A stretch of 64,000 nucleotides of DNA from Sneathiella marina (GTDB lineage Bacteria > Pseudomonadota > Alphaproteobacteria > Sneathiellales > Sneathiellaceae), in contig NZ_CP098747.1 of NCBI RefSeq assembly GCF_023746535.1, positions 3,709,501 through 3,773,500 on the forward strand, in the 5' to 3' direction. Both the position numbers and the translations under genes were made by a program. Below are positions 53,209-63,659 of the stretch, piece after piece (position 1 is the stretch's first letter; every line of letters begins with the position of its first letter). The notes beneath the pieces were generated by a model. That model did not search any database. It saw nothing but the letters and a program-made list of their open reading frames with translations, and had not been told where the DNA came from.

Positions 53209-54297
53209 TTATTTATCCAAAAAAGCCCGAAGGGCATCCAGAACAGCGTGATTTTCATCATCCGTCCCGATACTCATCCGCAGGCAGCTCGGCAGTCCAT
53301 ATCCGGCAACAGCCCGCAGCAGGAGACCCAGCCCGGTTAAATATTTTTCCGCTTCCGCCGCAGTTTTCCCGCTTCCGGCAAAATCAATCAACAGAAAATT
53401 ACCAACGCTTGGGGTTATCTCAAGACCCATGCCGCGAAATCCCTGGGTCAGAATTGGCAGCCACTTATCGTTATGAGCACGTGCCTTATCCACATGATCC
53501 TGATCGCGTACTGCAGCAACAGCCGCCACCTGAGCCAGCGCATTGGTATTAAACGGTCCGCGGATACGATGCAGGACATCGGCGATTTCCGGTGGACAAT
53601 AGCCCCAGCCGATGCGTAAGGCGGACAACCCGTAAATCTTGGAAAAGGTGCGTGTCATAACCACATTGTCATGGCTTTCCACCAGTTCGGCGCCCGACCG
53701 ATAATCGTCGCGCATAACATATTCCGCATAGGCAGCATCGAGCACCAGCAGAACATCGTCCCGCAATCCGGCCCGCAACCGTTCAATCTCCGAAAACGGC
53801 AAATAGGTTCCCGTCGGGTTATTCGGATTGGCCAGAAACAGAATTTTCGTACGCTCCGTCACGGCGGCCAACAGCGTATTCACGTCAGTTGTCCGGTTGG
53901 TTTCCGCTGCCGCCACCGGTGTTCCGCCCGCTGCATGAGTGGAAATGGGGTACATGAGGAAACCATGTTCGGGATATAAAACCTCGTCGCCGACGCCAAC
54001 ATACGCGGAAATCAGCAAGGAAATAATTTCATCAGACCCGTTCCCACAGATAATGCGATCCGCCTCCAGTCCATGAACCTCGGCAATCGCCGCCGTCAGA
54101 TCCTCGGCCCCGCCATCGGGATAACGATGCATGTCCTGAACGGTTTTCTCAACCGCCTCAATTGCCTTCGGGCTGGGTCCAAGGGGGGATTCATTGGCCG
54201 AGAGTTTGGCAACTTTCCGGCCGCCTTCTGCCGAGGCCTTGCCACCCACATAAGGGTTGATATTCAGGATGCCGGGTTGTGGGACCGGGGTAGACAT
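53209..54297 (-). CDS. hisC: histidinol-phosphate / aromatic aminotransferase
   Basis: PLP enzyme of 362 residues, fold type I. PLP Lys K220 lies in TFSKIYGLSALRIGWGY; the N-terminal KLSANESPLGPSP and RYPDGGAEDL bind substrate phosphate. In alphaproteobacteria this copy between chorismate mutase and tyrA often serves both histidine and aromatic amino acid transamination. Confidence 0.93.
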   Translation of the reverse strand: MSTPVPQPGILNINPYVGGKASAEGGRKVAKLSANESPLGPSPKAIEAVEKTVQDMHRYPDGGAEDLTAAIAEVHGLEADRIICGNGSDEIISLLISAYVGVGDEVLYPEHGFLMYPISTHAAGGTPVAAAETNRTTDVNTLLAAVTERTKILFLANPNNPTGTYLPFSEIERLRAGLRDDVLLVLDAAYAEYVMRDDYRSGAELVESHDNVVMTRTFSKIYGLSALRIGWGYCPPEIADVLHRIRGPFNTNALAQVAAVAAVRDQDHVDKARAHNDKWLPILTQGFRGMGLEITPSVGNFLLIDFAGSGKTAAEAEKYLTGLGLLLRAVAGYGLPSCLRMSIGTDDENHAVLDALRAFLDK

Positions 54298-54327
54298 TTG
54301 ATTATTTCCAAGATTTGATGAAAAAGA

Positions 54328-55179
54328 TTAGGATTTCATTGGAACCGCATAGGCGCCGAGAATAACGATTTTGATAACATTCTCACCCAGCAGTTCGTGA
54401 AAGGCGGACAGACGCGGATCGTCTTCCGCGATGAATTCCGGAATTTCCAGGAGATGCAGCCAGTCACCTTCTTCAATCGCCGGAGAGCGCGAATCTGCGC
54501 AGAACCCGTTTAAACCCGTCGTTTCAAGATGTTCGTTCAGTCGTGCGCGGCTGACCTCTGCGCTTGTAACGGCAACGATCAGAGAAATATCATCCCCGGA
54601 CGGTTCCGGTTCTGCCTGTCCGATCACCAGAGAATTCAAATCCTCAAATTCACCGGACGGATTATCCAAAAAGGGCAGCGCCGCCAGAATTTTCGGCACA
54701 TTATCACCGCCCTGTGCCAGATGCTCCCACCAGGTGTCCCGCTCCCGGCTGAGCCAGGGAAGAACCCCCAGGACCGACGGATTCTCTGAAACATCCCGTA
54801 AGACCACCGACGGTAACTGGTGCAATGTCATGGGTGTGGCGGAGCCAAAATGAAACCGCGCCAGATCCCAGTATCCAACTGATTTATCCGGCGCGGTAAT
54901 TGAAACAGAATAGGGTTTCTGCAAACCGCCAACGGCGGCAATCAACTCTCGCCATATGGCCGCGATAACAGTGTCCGGCAGTTTGCTGGAATGCTTGTGT
55001 AGTATATTTCTCAACACCGATGCTTCACGGCCTGGCCTGAAGGCAATAGCCTTGCCATCGTCGCTCTTGGCCGCTGCAATATCCCCGACAATTGCAATGC
55101 GCTTTTCAAGCACAGACAATAATTCCGCATCCAGCCGGTCAATCTCCGCTCGCAATTCTTTTAGTTTTATATTTGTCAT
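54328..55179 (-). CDS. chorismate mutase with degenerate C-terminal domain
   Basis: About 283 residues. The N-terminal 90 form an AroQ-type chorismate mutase (LKELRAEIDRLDAELLSVL, with Arg and Lys at the usual sites). The remaining 190 residues recall prephenate dehydratase and ACT regions, but the catalytic TRF motif is absent, so it is probably regulatory or structural. First gene of the aro set before hisC and tyrA. Start ATG 55179 has only a weak ribosome-binding site; GTG two codons upstream is an alternative. Confidence 0.85.
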   Translation of the reverse strand: MTNIKLKELRAEIDRLDAELLSVLEKRIAIVGDIAAAKSDDGKAIAFRPGREASVLRNILHKHSSKLPDTVIAAIWRELIAAVGGLQKPYSVSITAPDKSVGYWDLARFHFGSATPMTLHQLPSVVLRDVSENPSVLGVLPWLSRERDTWWEHLAQGGDNVPKILAALPFLDNPSGEFEDLNSLVIGQAEPEPSGDDISLIVAVTSAEVSRARLNEHLETTGLNGFCADSRSPAIEEGDWLHLLEIPEFIAEDDPRLSAFHELLGENVIKIVILGAYAVPMKS

Positions 55180-55348
55180 CGACACAATGCTAACCCAAAT
55201 AAACAGCCAAAATTTCCCAAATTGGACCATAAAGCCCGATAATTGGCAAAGAATATATTGACAGACCTCGTCCCCCGGCACTAGCTATCAGCAAAGTCCT
55301 ATAAAACAAAGATTTTTCTAATCCTAAAGTGAGAAAAGAGCCGTTTAA

Positions 55349-56494
55349 GTGTCCCAGAGTCCCGAACATATCGAAATTCAGTCCGTCTTATTGGGAAATG
55401 ATACACCATTGCCACTCGATTGCGGCACATCGATCAGCGATTTCAATATGGCCTATTGCACATATGGAACGCTAAATGCGGAAAAATCCAATGCGATTCT
55501 TATCTGCCATGCCCTGACCGGAGATCAATTCGCAGCAAGCCGCCAACCGGTAACCGGAAAAAACGGCTGGTGGGAAGCCATGATCGGGGCTGGCAAGGTT
55601 CTGGATACGGACAAGTATTTTATTGTTTGCAGCAACGTTCTGGGCGGCTGCATGGGGACAACGGGTCCAAAGGATATTGATCCGAAAACCGGCGAACCCT
55701 ATGGCTTGAATTTTCCCATTATAACCATCGGCGATATGGTACGGGCCCAGGCGCGTCTTCAGGATTATCTGGAAATTGACAGCTGGTTCAGTGTAATCGG
55801 CGGCTCCATGGGGGGCATGCAGGCCCTGCAATGGGCCAGCGCCTACCCGGAACGCTGTTTCAGTGCCATTCCCATTGCCTGCGCGCCACGTCATTCTGCA
55901 CAGAATATTGCGTTTCATGAAGTGGGGCGGCAGGCTGTTATGGCCGATCCAAACTGGCAGGGCGGAGATTACTATGCCAGTGAAAATAAGCCCACATCCG
56001 GCCTGGCCGTCGCCCGCATGGCGGCCCATGTCACCTATTTGTCCGAAGCGGCGCTGCATCGCAAGTTCGGGCGTAATCTACAGGATCGGGACAATCTGAC
56101 ATACGGGTTTGACGCGGATTTTCAGGTTGAAAGTTATTTGCGCTATCAGGGAATCAATTTCGTCGACCGGTTTGATGCCAATTCCTACCTCTATATCACC
56201 CGGGCGATGGATTATTTCGATTTGGCACAGGATCATGGCGGGTCCTTGTCCAAAGCCTTTGACAATACCAAAACCCGGTTCTGTTCCGTGTCCTTTTCCA
56301 GTGACTGGTTATTCCCAACCGCAGAAAACCGCGATATTGTCCATGCGCTTATCGCGGCAGCGGCCAATGTGAGTTTCGTCGAGGTTGAAACGGATAAGGG
56401 CCATGACGCTTTTCTGCTGGAGACACCGGAATTGTTCAAAACGGTTCAGGGATTTTTGCAATCCACTGCGAAAAGCCGGGGATTGACCACATGA
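55349..56494 (+). CDS. metX: homoserine O-acetyltransferase
   Basis: Acetylates homoserine for methionine synthesis. The 381 residues belong to the alpha/beta hydrolase fold with nucleophile S153 in [12 protein letters not shown], Asp in DWLFPT and His in KGHDAFL. The start is GTG 55349 with AAGAG upstream. ATGA overlap with metW, the classic metXW pair. Confidence 0.94.
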   Translation: MSQSPEHIEIQSVLLGNDTPLPLDCGTSISDFNMAYCTYGTLNAEKSNAILICHALTGDQFAASRQPVTGKNGWWEAMIGAGKVLDTDKYFIVCSNVLGGCMGTTGPKDIDPKTGEPYGLNFPIITIGDMVRAQARLQDYLEIDSWFSVIGGSMGGMQALQWASAYPERCFSAIPIACAPRHSAQNIAFHEVGRQAVMADPNWQGGDYYASENKPTSGLAVARMAAHVTYLSEAALHRKFGRNLQDRDNLTYGFDADFQVESYLRYQGINFVDRFDANSYLYITRAMDYFDLAQDHGGSLSKAFDNTKTRFCSVSFSSDWLFPTAENRDIVHALIAAAANVSFVEVETDKGHDAFLLETPELFKTVQGFLQSTAKSRGLTT

Positions 56495-57126
56495 ACCAGC
56501 AACCCAAATTTACACCAAAAAAAGATGTCCGCGTCGACTGGCAGCTGATTGCAGATATGATCGAGCCTAAAAGCCGTGTTCTGGATGTCGGCTGTGATGA
56601 CGGTCAATTGCTGGCCCATCTTATGGACACAAAGGATGTGGATGGCCGCGGCATCGAACTGAGCCAGCATGGGGTGAATATTTGCGTCGCCAACGGATTG
56701 TCTGTGGTCCAGGGGAACGCCGATACGGATTTAATCTATTATCCTGACGGCGGGTTTGATTACGCCATTCTCAGTCAAACCCTGCAGGCGACGTATCAGC
56801 CTCATGTGGTTCTCGAACAATTGCTTCGGGTTGGACGCCGCGCCATTGTCTCCTTCCCCAATTTTGCCAATTGGCGGTGCCGCTATTATCTGGCATTGAA
56901 GGGCCGCATGCCCATGACCAGCGCGCTTGATGTGCCCTGGTATGAAACACCGAATATTCACTTCTGTACATTGCGGGACTTCACGGCCCTCTGTGATCAG
57001 ATGGGCCTGACCATTGAAAAATCAGTTATTGTCAATTCCGCCGGAAAAGTCATGACACAATCCCATACCGGCCCCATTGCCAACCTGCTGGGTGCAGAAT
57101 GCATCTTTATGTTGTCGCGGAGCTGA
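56491..57126 (+). CDS. metW: methionine biosynthesis protein MetW
   Basis: A 211-residue SAM-dependent methyltransferase-like protein with motif [13 protein letters not shown] and [16 protein letters not shown]. MetW associates with MetX for homoserine acetylation, though its reaction is unsettled. Translationally coupled to metX. Confidence 0.94.
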   Translation: MNQQPKFTPKKDVRVDWQLIADMIEPKSRVLDVGCDDGQLLAHLMDTKDVDGRGIELSQHGVNICVANGLSVVQGNADTDLIYYPDGGFDYAILSQTLQATYQPHVVLEQLLRVGRRAIVSFPNFANWRCRYYLALKGRMPMTSALDVPWYETPNIHFCTLRDFTALCDQMGLTIEKSVIVNSAGKVMTQSHTGPIANLLGAECIFMLSRS

Positions 57127-57136
57127 CGGACACGAC

Positions 57137-57895
57137 TTACTTTGAGGATGATGGGCTTTCGTGACGCGTGATGGCGGGGCGCGCAGCCTGGACAATAACG
57201 GGGCGCCGACGCTTTTTCCTTTCCGGAACCTCGGCCACCGCATAAACCTGCTTTTCGGCTTCCATCAGCCGGACACCGCTGAAACGACGCCACCATTTCT
57301 CCCCCATCCTCTCAAAGGTTTGTGCAACCTTCAAGTTCAAGCGCAGCTTGCTTGGCAGCATATAGAGTGCGCCGTGCCGTTCTCCCGGCGTAAACATATT
57401 ATTGCGCAAGAGGCGGTTCAGTTGTTTGTCACTATACGGGTGCCCATGGCCGAACGGGTTATTTTCCGTTCGTGCCCATAATCCGCGGCGGCTTGGGACG
57501 ACCACCAGCAACTTGCCGGTCGAGGTGAGAACCCGCCAGATTTCCTGCAATACGTCATCGATATCCGTGGTATTTTCCAAGCCATGCACCCAAATCAGCC
57601 GATCAACGGAGGCATCTTCCAGCGGCAGCATATTCTCATCGACCAAACCGGACAGCCCCTCGCTATCCCGCGGCCATTGAATAACGCCCTGCTGCAGGGG
57701 CATAAAAGCGATGACGCGTTCGGCTTCGGAGCGGAAGGCGTTCAGGTAAGGTGTCGCATATCCCATTCCCAATACCCGGAAATTCGTCACATCCGGCCAC
57801 ATCAGCCGAATTTTCCGGCGCAGGATGCTGCGAACCACCTGTCCGAAGGGACTGTGATAGAAATTACGTAAATCTATGACATCAGGTCTGATCAT
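57137..57895 (-). CDS. class I SAM-dependent methyltransferase
   Basis: A 252-residue methyltransferase-like protein with motif I weak (NFRVLGMGYATPY) and later motifs DRLIWVHGLE and RVLTSTGKLLVVVPSR. The C-terminus is strongly basic (KKRRRPV). Frequently beside gloB in alphaproteobacteria, and divergent from it here. Target unknown. Confidence 0.87.
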   Translation of the reverse strand: MIRPDVIDLRNFYHSPFGQVVRSILRRKIRLMWPDVTNFRVLGMGYATPYLNAFRSEAERVIAFMPLQQGVIQWPRDSEGLSGLVDENMLPLEDASVDRLIWVHGLENTTDIDDVLQEIWRVLTSTGKLLVVVPSRRGLWARTENNPFGHGHPYSDKQLNRLLRNNMFTPGERHGALYMLPSKLRLNLKVAQTFERMGEKWWRRFSGVRLMEAEKQVYAVAEVPERKKRRRPVIVQAARPAITRHESPSSSK

Positions 57896-57962
57896 GGTGC
57901 TATACTGCCTTAAAACCTGTTAAAAGGCCCACAACAAAATCAGCCCGGTGAAAGAGCCCGTC

Positions 57963-58733
57963 ATGAGCACATTAGAGATCCATCAGATTCCTGTCTTACA
58001 TGATAATTATCTATACCTGTTTAAAGACCCACAAAGCGGAAATGTCGGGATTGTCGACCCGGCGGTTGCCGAGCCGGTCCTTGAAAAACTGGACGAGCTC
58101 GGCTGGACCCTGACCCATATCATAAATACCCACCATCATATGGACCATACGGGCGCCAATCTGGAGCTTAAAGAGAAGACCGGTTGCACCATTGTCGGGG
58201 CGGAAATTGATGCCGCGCGCATTCCCGGTATTGATATCCGGGTGAAAGACGGGGACATATACGAGTTTGGCGCCCAAAAAGCACATGTCTTTGAAGTGCC
58301 CGGCCATACCAGCGGCCATATCGCGTACTGGTTCGAAGAGTCTGATGCGCTGTTCTGCGGCGATACGCTGTTTGCCCTCGGCTGTGGTCGGTTGTTCGAA
58401 GGAACGCCGGCGCAGATGTGGCACAGCATCGGAAAATTCCGCAATCTTCCAGACCAGACAAAAGTCTATTGCGCCCATGAATATACAGAATCAAATGCCC
58501 GCTTCGCTGTCACGGTCGACCCAAAAAATGCGGCGTTGCTGTCACGGTTTGACGAAATCCTGGAAAAGCGCAAACACCTGATACCCACCGTGCCTTCTAC
58601 CCTCGGTGAAGAAAAAGCCACCAACCCGTTTATGCGGGCGGATGATCCGGGGCTGCAGGCGGCGCTCGGCTTAAGCGGCGCCGATCCCGTCGCCGTCTTC
58701 GCCGAAACCCGTGCCCGCAAGGATTCATTCTAA
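57963..58733 (+). CDS. gloB: hydroxyacylglutathione hydrolase (glyoxalase II)
   Basis: Binuclear metallo-beta-lactamase-fold hydrolase that splits S-lactoylglutathione. About 256 residues with metal motif H57-H58-H59-M-D61-H62, PGHTSGHIAYW and CAHEYTESNARFA. ATG 57963 chosen; GTG 57948 has no ribosome-binding site. Confidence 0.94.
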   Translation: MSTLEIHQIPVLHDNYLYLFKDPQSGNVGIVDPAVAEPVLEKLDELGWTLTHIINTHHHMDHTGANLELKEKTGCTIVGAEIDAARIPGIDIRVKDGDIYEFGAQKAHVFEVPGHTSGHIAYWFEESDALFCGDTLFALGCGRLFEGTPAQMWHSIGKFRNLPDQTKVYCAHEYTESNARFAVTVDPKNAALLSRFDEILEKRKHLIPTVPSTLGEEKATNPFMRADDPGLQAALGLSGADPVAVFAETRARKDSF

Positions 58734-58746
58734 GGAGACCGTCAAG

Positions 58747-59175
58747 ATGAAGGCCGCCGATATCATCCGCGAATTAAACATGGCCCCGCATCCGGAAGGC
58801 GGCCATTTCGTCGAATCATTCCGCGACGCGGGCGGCAGTGAAAATCGCGGGGCATCAACGGCCATCTATTTTCTGTTGCAAGCGGGTGAAGTCTCCCACT
58901 GGCACCGGGTTGACGCGGCGGAAGTCTGGCACCATTACGCCGGCGCACCCTTGCGCCTGTCGCTATCATCGGATGGGGAAGCTACTGAAGATCTCATTCT
59001 CGGAACTGATCTTGGCAAGGGCGAACGGCCGCAACTTGTGGTACCGCCCGGCCATTGGCAGGCGGCGCAGTCCCTGGGAGACTGGACGCTGGTTGGCTGT
59101 ACCGTCGCCCCGGCCTTTCAATTTGAAAAATTTGAAATGGCGCCAGCCGGCTGGTCACCGGGATCTTCGAATTAA
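58747..59175 (+). CDS. cupin family protein (DUF985)
   Basis: A 142-residue cupin with MAPHPEGGHFVESFRD, SHWHRVDAAEVWHHYAG and VPPGHWQAA as the metal and barrel motifs. ATG 58747 follows AAGGAG. Function unknown in bacteria. The last 21 bp overlap the converging transporter gene. Confidence 0.9.
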   Translation: MKAADIIRELNMAPHPEGGHFVESFRDAGGSENRGASTAIYFLLQAGEVSHWHRVDAAEVWHHYAGAPLRLSLSSDGEATEDLILGTDLGKGERPQLVVPPGHWQAAQSLGDWTLVGCTVAPAFQFEKFEMAPAGWSPGSSN

Positions 59176-60096
59176 TCCCATCAACGCTTCATAGGATCCG
59201 ATCAGGGCGCCCAGCGTAATCATCAGGCAGCCCAGAACCAGCGACGCGGAAAGACTGGCGACGCCCATACCTACAAGGATGATCGTCGACAGCAACGGCG
59301 ACAGATAGGACAGAACGCCCAGCGTCTGGATATCGCCAAGCTTCATCCCCCGATCCCAGAGGAAAAAGGCCGCCCCCACAGGTCCCAGTCCCAATCCAAG
59401 AACAGCAAGCCAGGGCAGCAGATCCTGCGGCCAGATGGTCTGCTCAAACAGAAGATGGACAAGGACGGCCAAAAGGGCCGTAGCTCCGCAAAACAGGCCG
59501 ATCACATCGGTCGAGACGGCGGCAAATTTCCGGCTCAGAACCGAATAGCCGGACCAGATAAAGGCACAGAGGATGGCGGCCCCGTAGCCTGCCATATATT
59601 CCGGTTCCAGATCGAGGCGCGCGCCCTTGGTGATTAAAATACCGGCACCGGCAAGGCTAACCAATCCGCCGACCAGGTGATACCAATGGAATTTCTCGCT
59701 CGGTAACAAAGTGGAAAACAGGATGATCAGCAGCGGCCAGAGATAGGCAATCAGGCTGGCTTCCGCCGCCGGGGCATTCTTCAGCGCGATAAAATAAAAG
59801 GCATGGTAGCCAAACAATCCACCGACACCCAGGCCCCACAAGGCCAAGGGCTGGCGGAACAGGGCAGCAAGTTTCTGTTTTGTCACCAGCCATTTAACAA
59901 GGGCACAGAGAAACGCAATGCCAAAGGTCATGGCCGTCAGTTGAAACGGCGGAATAGTCTCCGTCGCCGCCGTAAATAACGCCAGCAGCGCCCATAACAG
60001 GATGGCGCCGAGACCACAAAGGGTCGCGATCATCCGGGTTGATTTCTGCGTGGATACGGAAATGCTCTTCTGCCTCAAAAAACGAAAAAAAGGCAT
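59155..60096 (-). CDS. EamA/DMT family transporter (YddG-like)
   Basis: A 313-residue protein with ten helices in two EamA repeats, including FYFIALKNAPAAEASLIAYL and FLWDRGMKLGDIQTLGVLSYL, which resemble the YddG aromatic amino acid exporter group. Substrate inferred only. Converges on the cupin gene. Confidence 0.88.
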   Translation of the reverse strand: MPFFRFLRQKSISVSTQKSTRMIATLCGLGAILLWALLALFTAATETIPPFQLTAMTFGIAFLCALVKWLVTKQKLAALFRQPLALWGLGVGGLFGYHAFYFIALKNAPAAEASLIAYLWPLLIILFSTLLPSEKFHWYHLVGGLVSLAGAGILITKGARLDLEPEYMAGYGAAILCAFIWSGYSVLSRKFAAVSTDVIGLFCGATALLAVLVHLLFEQTIWPQDLLPWLAVLGLGLGPVGAAFFLWDRGMKLGDIQTLGVLSYLSPLLSTIILVGMGVASLSASLVLGCLMITLGALIGSYEALMGLIRRSR

Positions 60097-60168
60097 GTGC
60101 CTGAACCACAGACATCATGCCTTTTAATTCTTTATCAGGTCAACCGGTCAGGTCAACCGCAGAAGCGG

Positions 60169-60891
60169 TCAATACATATGCTGACCGCCATTGATGGACA
60201 GGGTAGAACCGGTCACGAACCCGGCGTCATCCGCCGCCAGGAAACACACACCGCGGGCAATCTCGGACGCCTGGCCGAGACGGCCGACCGGAATACCGGC
60301 AACGATTTTCGCCAGAACATTTTCCGGAACTGCCGCCACCATGTCCGTGTCGATATAACCCGGCGCGATCGCATTGACCGTAATTCCCTGTGCCGCCCCT
60401 TCCTGCGCCATGGCTTTGGTGAAGCCATGGATACCGGATTTTGCTGCCGCATAATTGACCTGGCCATATTGACCGGCCTGGCCATTGATGGAGCCGATAT
60501 TGACAATGCGGCCAAATTTATTGGCGCGCATGTCTTCGATGGTTGCCCGGCACATGTTGAAGCAGGAGCCGAGATTGGTGTCGATCACCTGCTGCCAGGC
60601 AGACTGATCCATCCGGTGCAGGGTCCCGTCCCGAGTGATGCCGGCGTTGTTGACAACAATATCCACCGGGCCGAGATCGGCTTTCACCTGCGCCACACCT
60701 GCAGCACAGGCGTCAAAATCCGAGACATCCCATTTATAGGCCTTGATACCCGTGCGGTTTGTAAATTCCTTGGCCCGCGCATCATTGCCGCCGTAATTGG
60801 CAGCAACCTTATAGCCTTTTTCATGCAACATTTCGGAAATTGCGGCACCGATGCCTCTTGTTCCACCGGTGACAATTGCTACTCTCGACAT
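60169..60891 (-). CDS. phaB: acetoacetyl-CoA reductase
   Basis: NADPH-dependent reduction of acetoacetyl-CoA to (R)-3-hydroxybutyryl-CoA for PHB. Short-chain dehydrogenase of 240 residues with VTGGTRGIGAAI, NNAGITRDGTLHRM, and catalytic YAAAKSG. Follows phaA by 28 bp; the product can enter PHB or the ethylmalonyl-CoA pathway. Confidence 0.95.
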   Translation of the reverse strand: MSRVAIVTGGTRGIGAAISEMLHEKGYKVAANYGGNDARAKEFTNRTGIKAYKWDVSDFDACAAGVAQVKADLGPVDIVVNNAGITRDGTLHRMDQSAWQQVIDTNLGSCFNMCRATIEDMRANKFGRIVNIGSINGQAGQYGQVNYAAAKSGIHGFTKAMAQEGAAQGITVNAIAPGYIDTDMVAAVPENVLAKIVAGIPVGRLGQASEIARGVCFLAADDAGFVTGSTLSINGGQHMY

Positions 60892-60919
60892 TTTCTACAC
60901 CCCTTGAGTTTAAGTTAAG

Positions 60920-62092
60920 TTATCTTTCCACACACATGGCAATACCCATACCACCGCCGATGCACAGGGTTGCCAGTCCCTTATGCGCGTCGCGTTTTTC
61001 CATTTCGTGAAGCAGGGTTACCAGAACCCGTGCGCCAGACGCTCCGATCGGATGACCAATGGCAATGGCGCCGCCATTGACATTCACTTTATCCGTATCC
61101 CAGCCCAGATCCTTGTTCACGGCGCAAGCCTGCGCCGCAAAGGCCTCGTTGGCTTCGACAAGATCAAGATCACCAGCGGACCAGCCGGCTTTTTCCAGGG
61201 CAGCCCGGCTTGCCGGAATTGGTCCCGTTCCCATGATCGCGGGATCGACACCGCTTTGCGCCCAGGACACGATGCGGGCCATTGGCTTCAGACCCTTTGC
61301 CTCGGCTGCCTCGGCTGTCATCAGAACAACCGCCGCGGCGCCGTCATTAATGCCGGATGCATTTCCGGCGGTGACTGTGCCGCCGTCTTTCTGGAACGCT
61401 GCCCGCAACCCGCTAAGTGTTTCTACTGTTGTTGCGCCGCGAATATATTCATCCTGATCAACAACCGTTTCCCCTTTACGGGTTTTAATGGTGACGCTCG
61501 CAATTTCATTTGCAAATCGGCCCGCTGACTGTGCTTCCGACGCCTTGCGTTGTGAATTGGCGGCGAACGCATCCTGATCGTCCCGGGTAATCTGGTATTT
61601 CGCTGCGACATTTTCAGCCGTGTTGCCCATATGGTAGCCGTTGAAGGCATCCATCAACCCATCTTCTATCATGGTGTCGATGAATTTGAGCGGACCCATC
61701 TTCTGACCATCACGCAAATGTGCACAATGGGGGGCCCGGCTCATGCTTTCCTGACCACCGGCAACGACAATATCCGAATCGCCATTGAGGATAGCCTGAT
61801 AGCCCAGGGCAACCGCACGCAGACCGGATCCGCACAGCTGATTGACACCCCAGGCGGGAACTTCAACCGGAACGCCGGCATTGATTGAGGCTTGCCGAGC
61901 CGGGTTCTGGCCTTCACCGGCGGCAAGAACCTGCCCCAGAATAACCTCGGAAACTTCGGAGGCCTGTGTGTTGGACCGGTTCAGGGATTCCTTGATAACC
62001 ACTTCGCCAAGCTCATGTGCCGCCAGGGGAGCCAGGGCTCCGTTAAACGAACCGACGGGTGTGCGCACTGCACTCGTGATGACAACGTCCAT
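60920..62092 (-). CDS. phaA: acetyl-CoA acetyltransferase
   Basis: Condenses two acetyl-CoA to acetoacetyl-CoA. The 390-residue thiolase has nucleophile C87 ([10 protein letters not shown]), [13 protein letters not shown] and the C-terminal [17 protein letters not shown]. First gene of phaAB. Confidence 0.95.
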   Translation of the reverse strand: MDVVITSAVRTPVGSFNGALAPLAAHELGEVVIKESLNRSNTQASEVSEVILGQVLAAGEGQNPARQASINAGVPVEVPAWGVNQLCGSGLRAVALGYQAILNGDSDIVVAGGQESMSRAPHCAHLRDGQKMGPLKFIDTMIEDGLMDAFNGYHMGNTAENVAAKYQITRDDQDAFAANSQRKASEAQSAGRFANEIASVTIKTRKGETVVDQDEYIRGATTVETLSGLRAAFQKDGGTVTAGNASGINDGAAAVVLMTAEAAEAKGLKPMARIVSWAQSGVDPAIMGTGPIPASRAALEKAGWSAGDLDLVEANEAFAAQACAVNKDLGWDTDKVNVNGGAIAIGHPIGASGARVLVTLLHEMEKRDAHKGLATLCIGGGMGIAMCVER

Positions 62093-62243
62093 TACTGAAT
62101 TCTCCTATTTCTTTCGATTAACGTAATTATAATTCAAAAATTACCCCGAAAGAGAAATTAATCATCAAAAAAACTTCCCCTTACGAAATAACGTTAGTTT
62201 CTCGCAATCGCAACATTTATTTTGCAACTGCGGTAATAATACA

Positions 62244-63488
62244 TTAGCAAGACAAAATCCAGTGACTTAAATCCTGCCATAATCCGGCCTTGGCCTGACG
62301 GCTGGTAATCATGCCGATATGGCCCGATGGCGGGGTGACAACCGTGGCGTTGGGTAGCATTTCCGCCAACCCCAGCGCCGAGGGTCGCGGCACGATCTTA
62401 TCGGTTTTGGGGACGGCGATCAGCGCCGGCAAGGTAACCTCGGCCGGCGAGACAACCTGCCCGTCGATTTTCCACTGCCCCTGTTTGGGGGCATTGTCCC
62501 CATACCAGGACCTAAAACATTCCGCGGCCACGTTCCTGACCAAGGGTATACCATCGTTGAGCCAGTCCTCAAGCGCAACAAACTCTGTCGCCCGTTCCGA
62601 TGTCATGTCCATTTTGGAAAACATGCTGAATTTGCGCAAACCCAGATTTGGATCAAGGCTGGTGAACAGGGTTTGCAGCAAATCCACCGGCAACTCGCCA
62701 AATCCATTGAGAACATTGGACCACAGATCCGTTTGCCCCAATAGAGTTTTGGCATGCTCGTCAAGATCCGCATGAAAATCCCACGGCGATGCCAGCGCGA
62801 TAAAGCTTTTCAATTTCTCCTGCCGTTGTTCGGCCGCGGCAAGTGCCAGGGTCCCTCCCATGCAATACCCGGCGAGATGCAGGTCGCTTGCCGGGAACAT
62901 CTCCCGCGCAACATCCAGCGCCGGACAAATACGGCGCAGGATATAATCGGCAAGGGTATAATCCCGTTCCTGCTCTCCTGGCGCATCCCAGTCTAGAAGC
63001 AGGGGACGCACTCCCTGCTCTGCCAGATGGGCGACCAGACTGCGCCCCGGCATCAGATCAAGAATATAGGCGCGGTTGACCAGAGACGGGACAAGCAGCA
63101 CAGTCGGGGCCGCGTCATCGGCACTCGGATGGCAATCGAGCAATTTTGTTGTCCCCGATTGCCACAGAACCGGATGATCCGGGGTCACCCTTTGATAGGG
63201 ATGCCTATGATACTGGCGTATTCCGTCAATCATCTCCTGCACCAGGGAGGAGCCCTGCCGGCCCAGATTTTCCAGATATTCCGCACCGCTGCCGGCCTGG
63301 CTCAACGGCCCCAAAGCCTCCGCACCGCCGGTCAGCAATTCGGGTGGCCAGGGCAGGCTCCCCTCCTTTGCCATTGGCAAGCCAGCCAGATGACGTGCAA
63401 TACTCGTGGTCGCCAGCCCCAGATGCAATGCCAGCGGACGCGGTCCCATGCGGGGTGGCGGATCAGCTTTTTTTGTCTGTTCGTTCAT
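62244..63488 (-). CDS. short PhaC-like poly(3-hydroxyalkanoate) synthase family protein
   Basis: An alpha/beta hydrolase of the COG3243 type, 414 residues. The lipase-like box carries Cys (GYCMGG, C209) as in PHA synthases, with LLVPSLVNRAYILDL upstream, GRSLVAHLAEQG, and a C-terminal SGHIGMI His. It is shorter than class I PhaC (about 590) and lacks much of the N-terminal domain. ATG 63488 has AGGGG upstream. Next to phaAB; true synthase, depolymerase or other role is open. Confidence 0.85.
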   Translation of the reverse strand: MNEQTKKADPPPRMGPRPLALHLGLATTSIARHLAGLPMAKEGSLPWPPELLTGGAEALGPLSQAGSGAEYLENLGRQGSSLVQEMIDGIRQYHRHPYQRVTPDHPVLWQSGTTKLLDCHPSADDAAPTVLLVPSLVNRAYILDLMPGRSLVAHLAEQGVRPLLLDWDAPGEQERDYTLADYILRRICPALDVAREMFPASDLHLAGYCMGGTLALAAAEQRQEKLKSFIALASPWDFHADLDEHAKTLLGQTDLWSNVLNGFGELPVDLLQTLFTSLDPNLGLRKFSMFSKMDMTSERATEFVALEDWLNDGIPLVRNVAAECFRSWYGDNAPKQGQWKIDGQVVSPAEVTLPALIAVPKTDKIVPRPSALGLAEMLPNATVVTPPSGHIGMITSRQAKAGLWQDLSHWILSC

Positions 63489-63659
63489 GTGGCGCCCCTG
63501 TCGCAACCGGAAAAGGAAGAGGGCAAGGTCCGGCAGTCCCTATGCATTACCTTACCCCGACTATCCCTGTGTGGAGAAGCCCAATTTTCCAATCCACCCG
63601 TTAATCCACGGGTCATCAACGCCCCGCGCCGGACGGCCAGATCCCGTCAGGACCCGGGT

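Noticed and set aside
55282-55348. A possible SAM-II riboswitch before metX
   Set aside because: Expected in many alphaproteobacteria, but I do not see its conserved pseudoknot segments in this leader.
60097-60918. A long plus-strand reading frame of 273 codons
   Set aside because: It is exactly antisense to phaB and has no recognisable domain; the minus strand is clearly coding.
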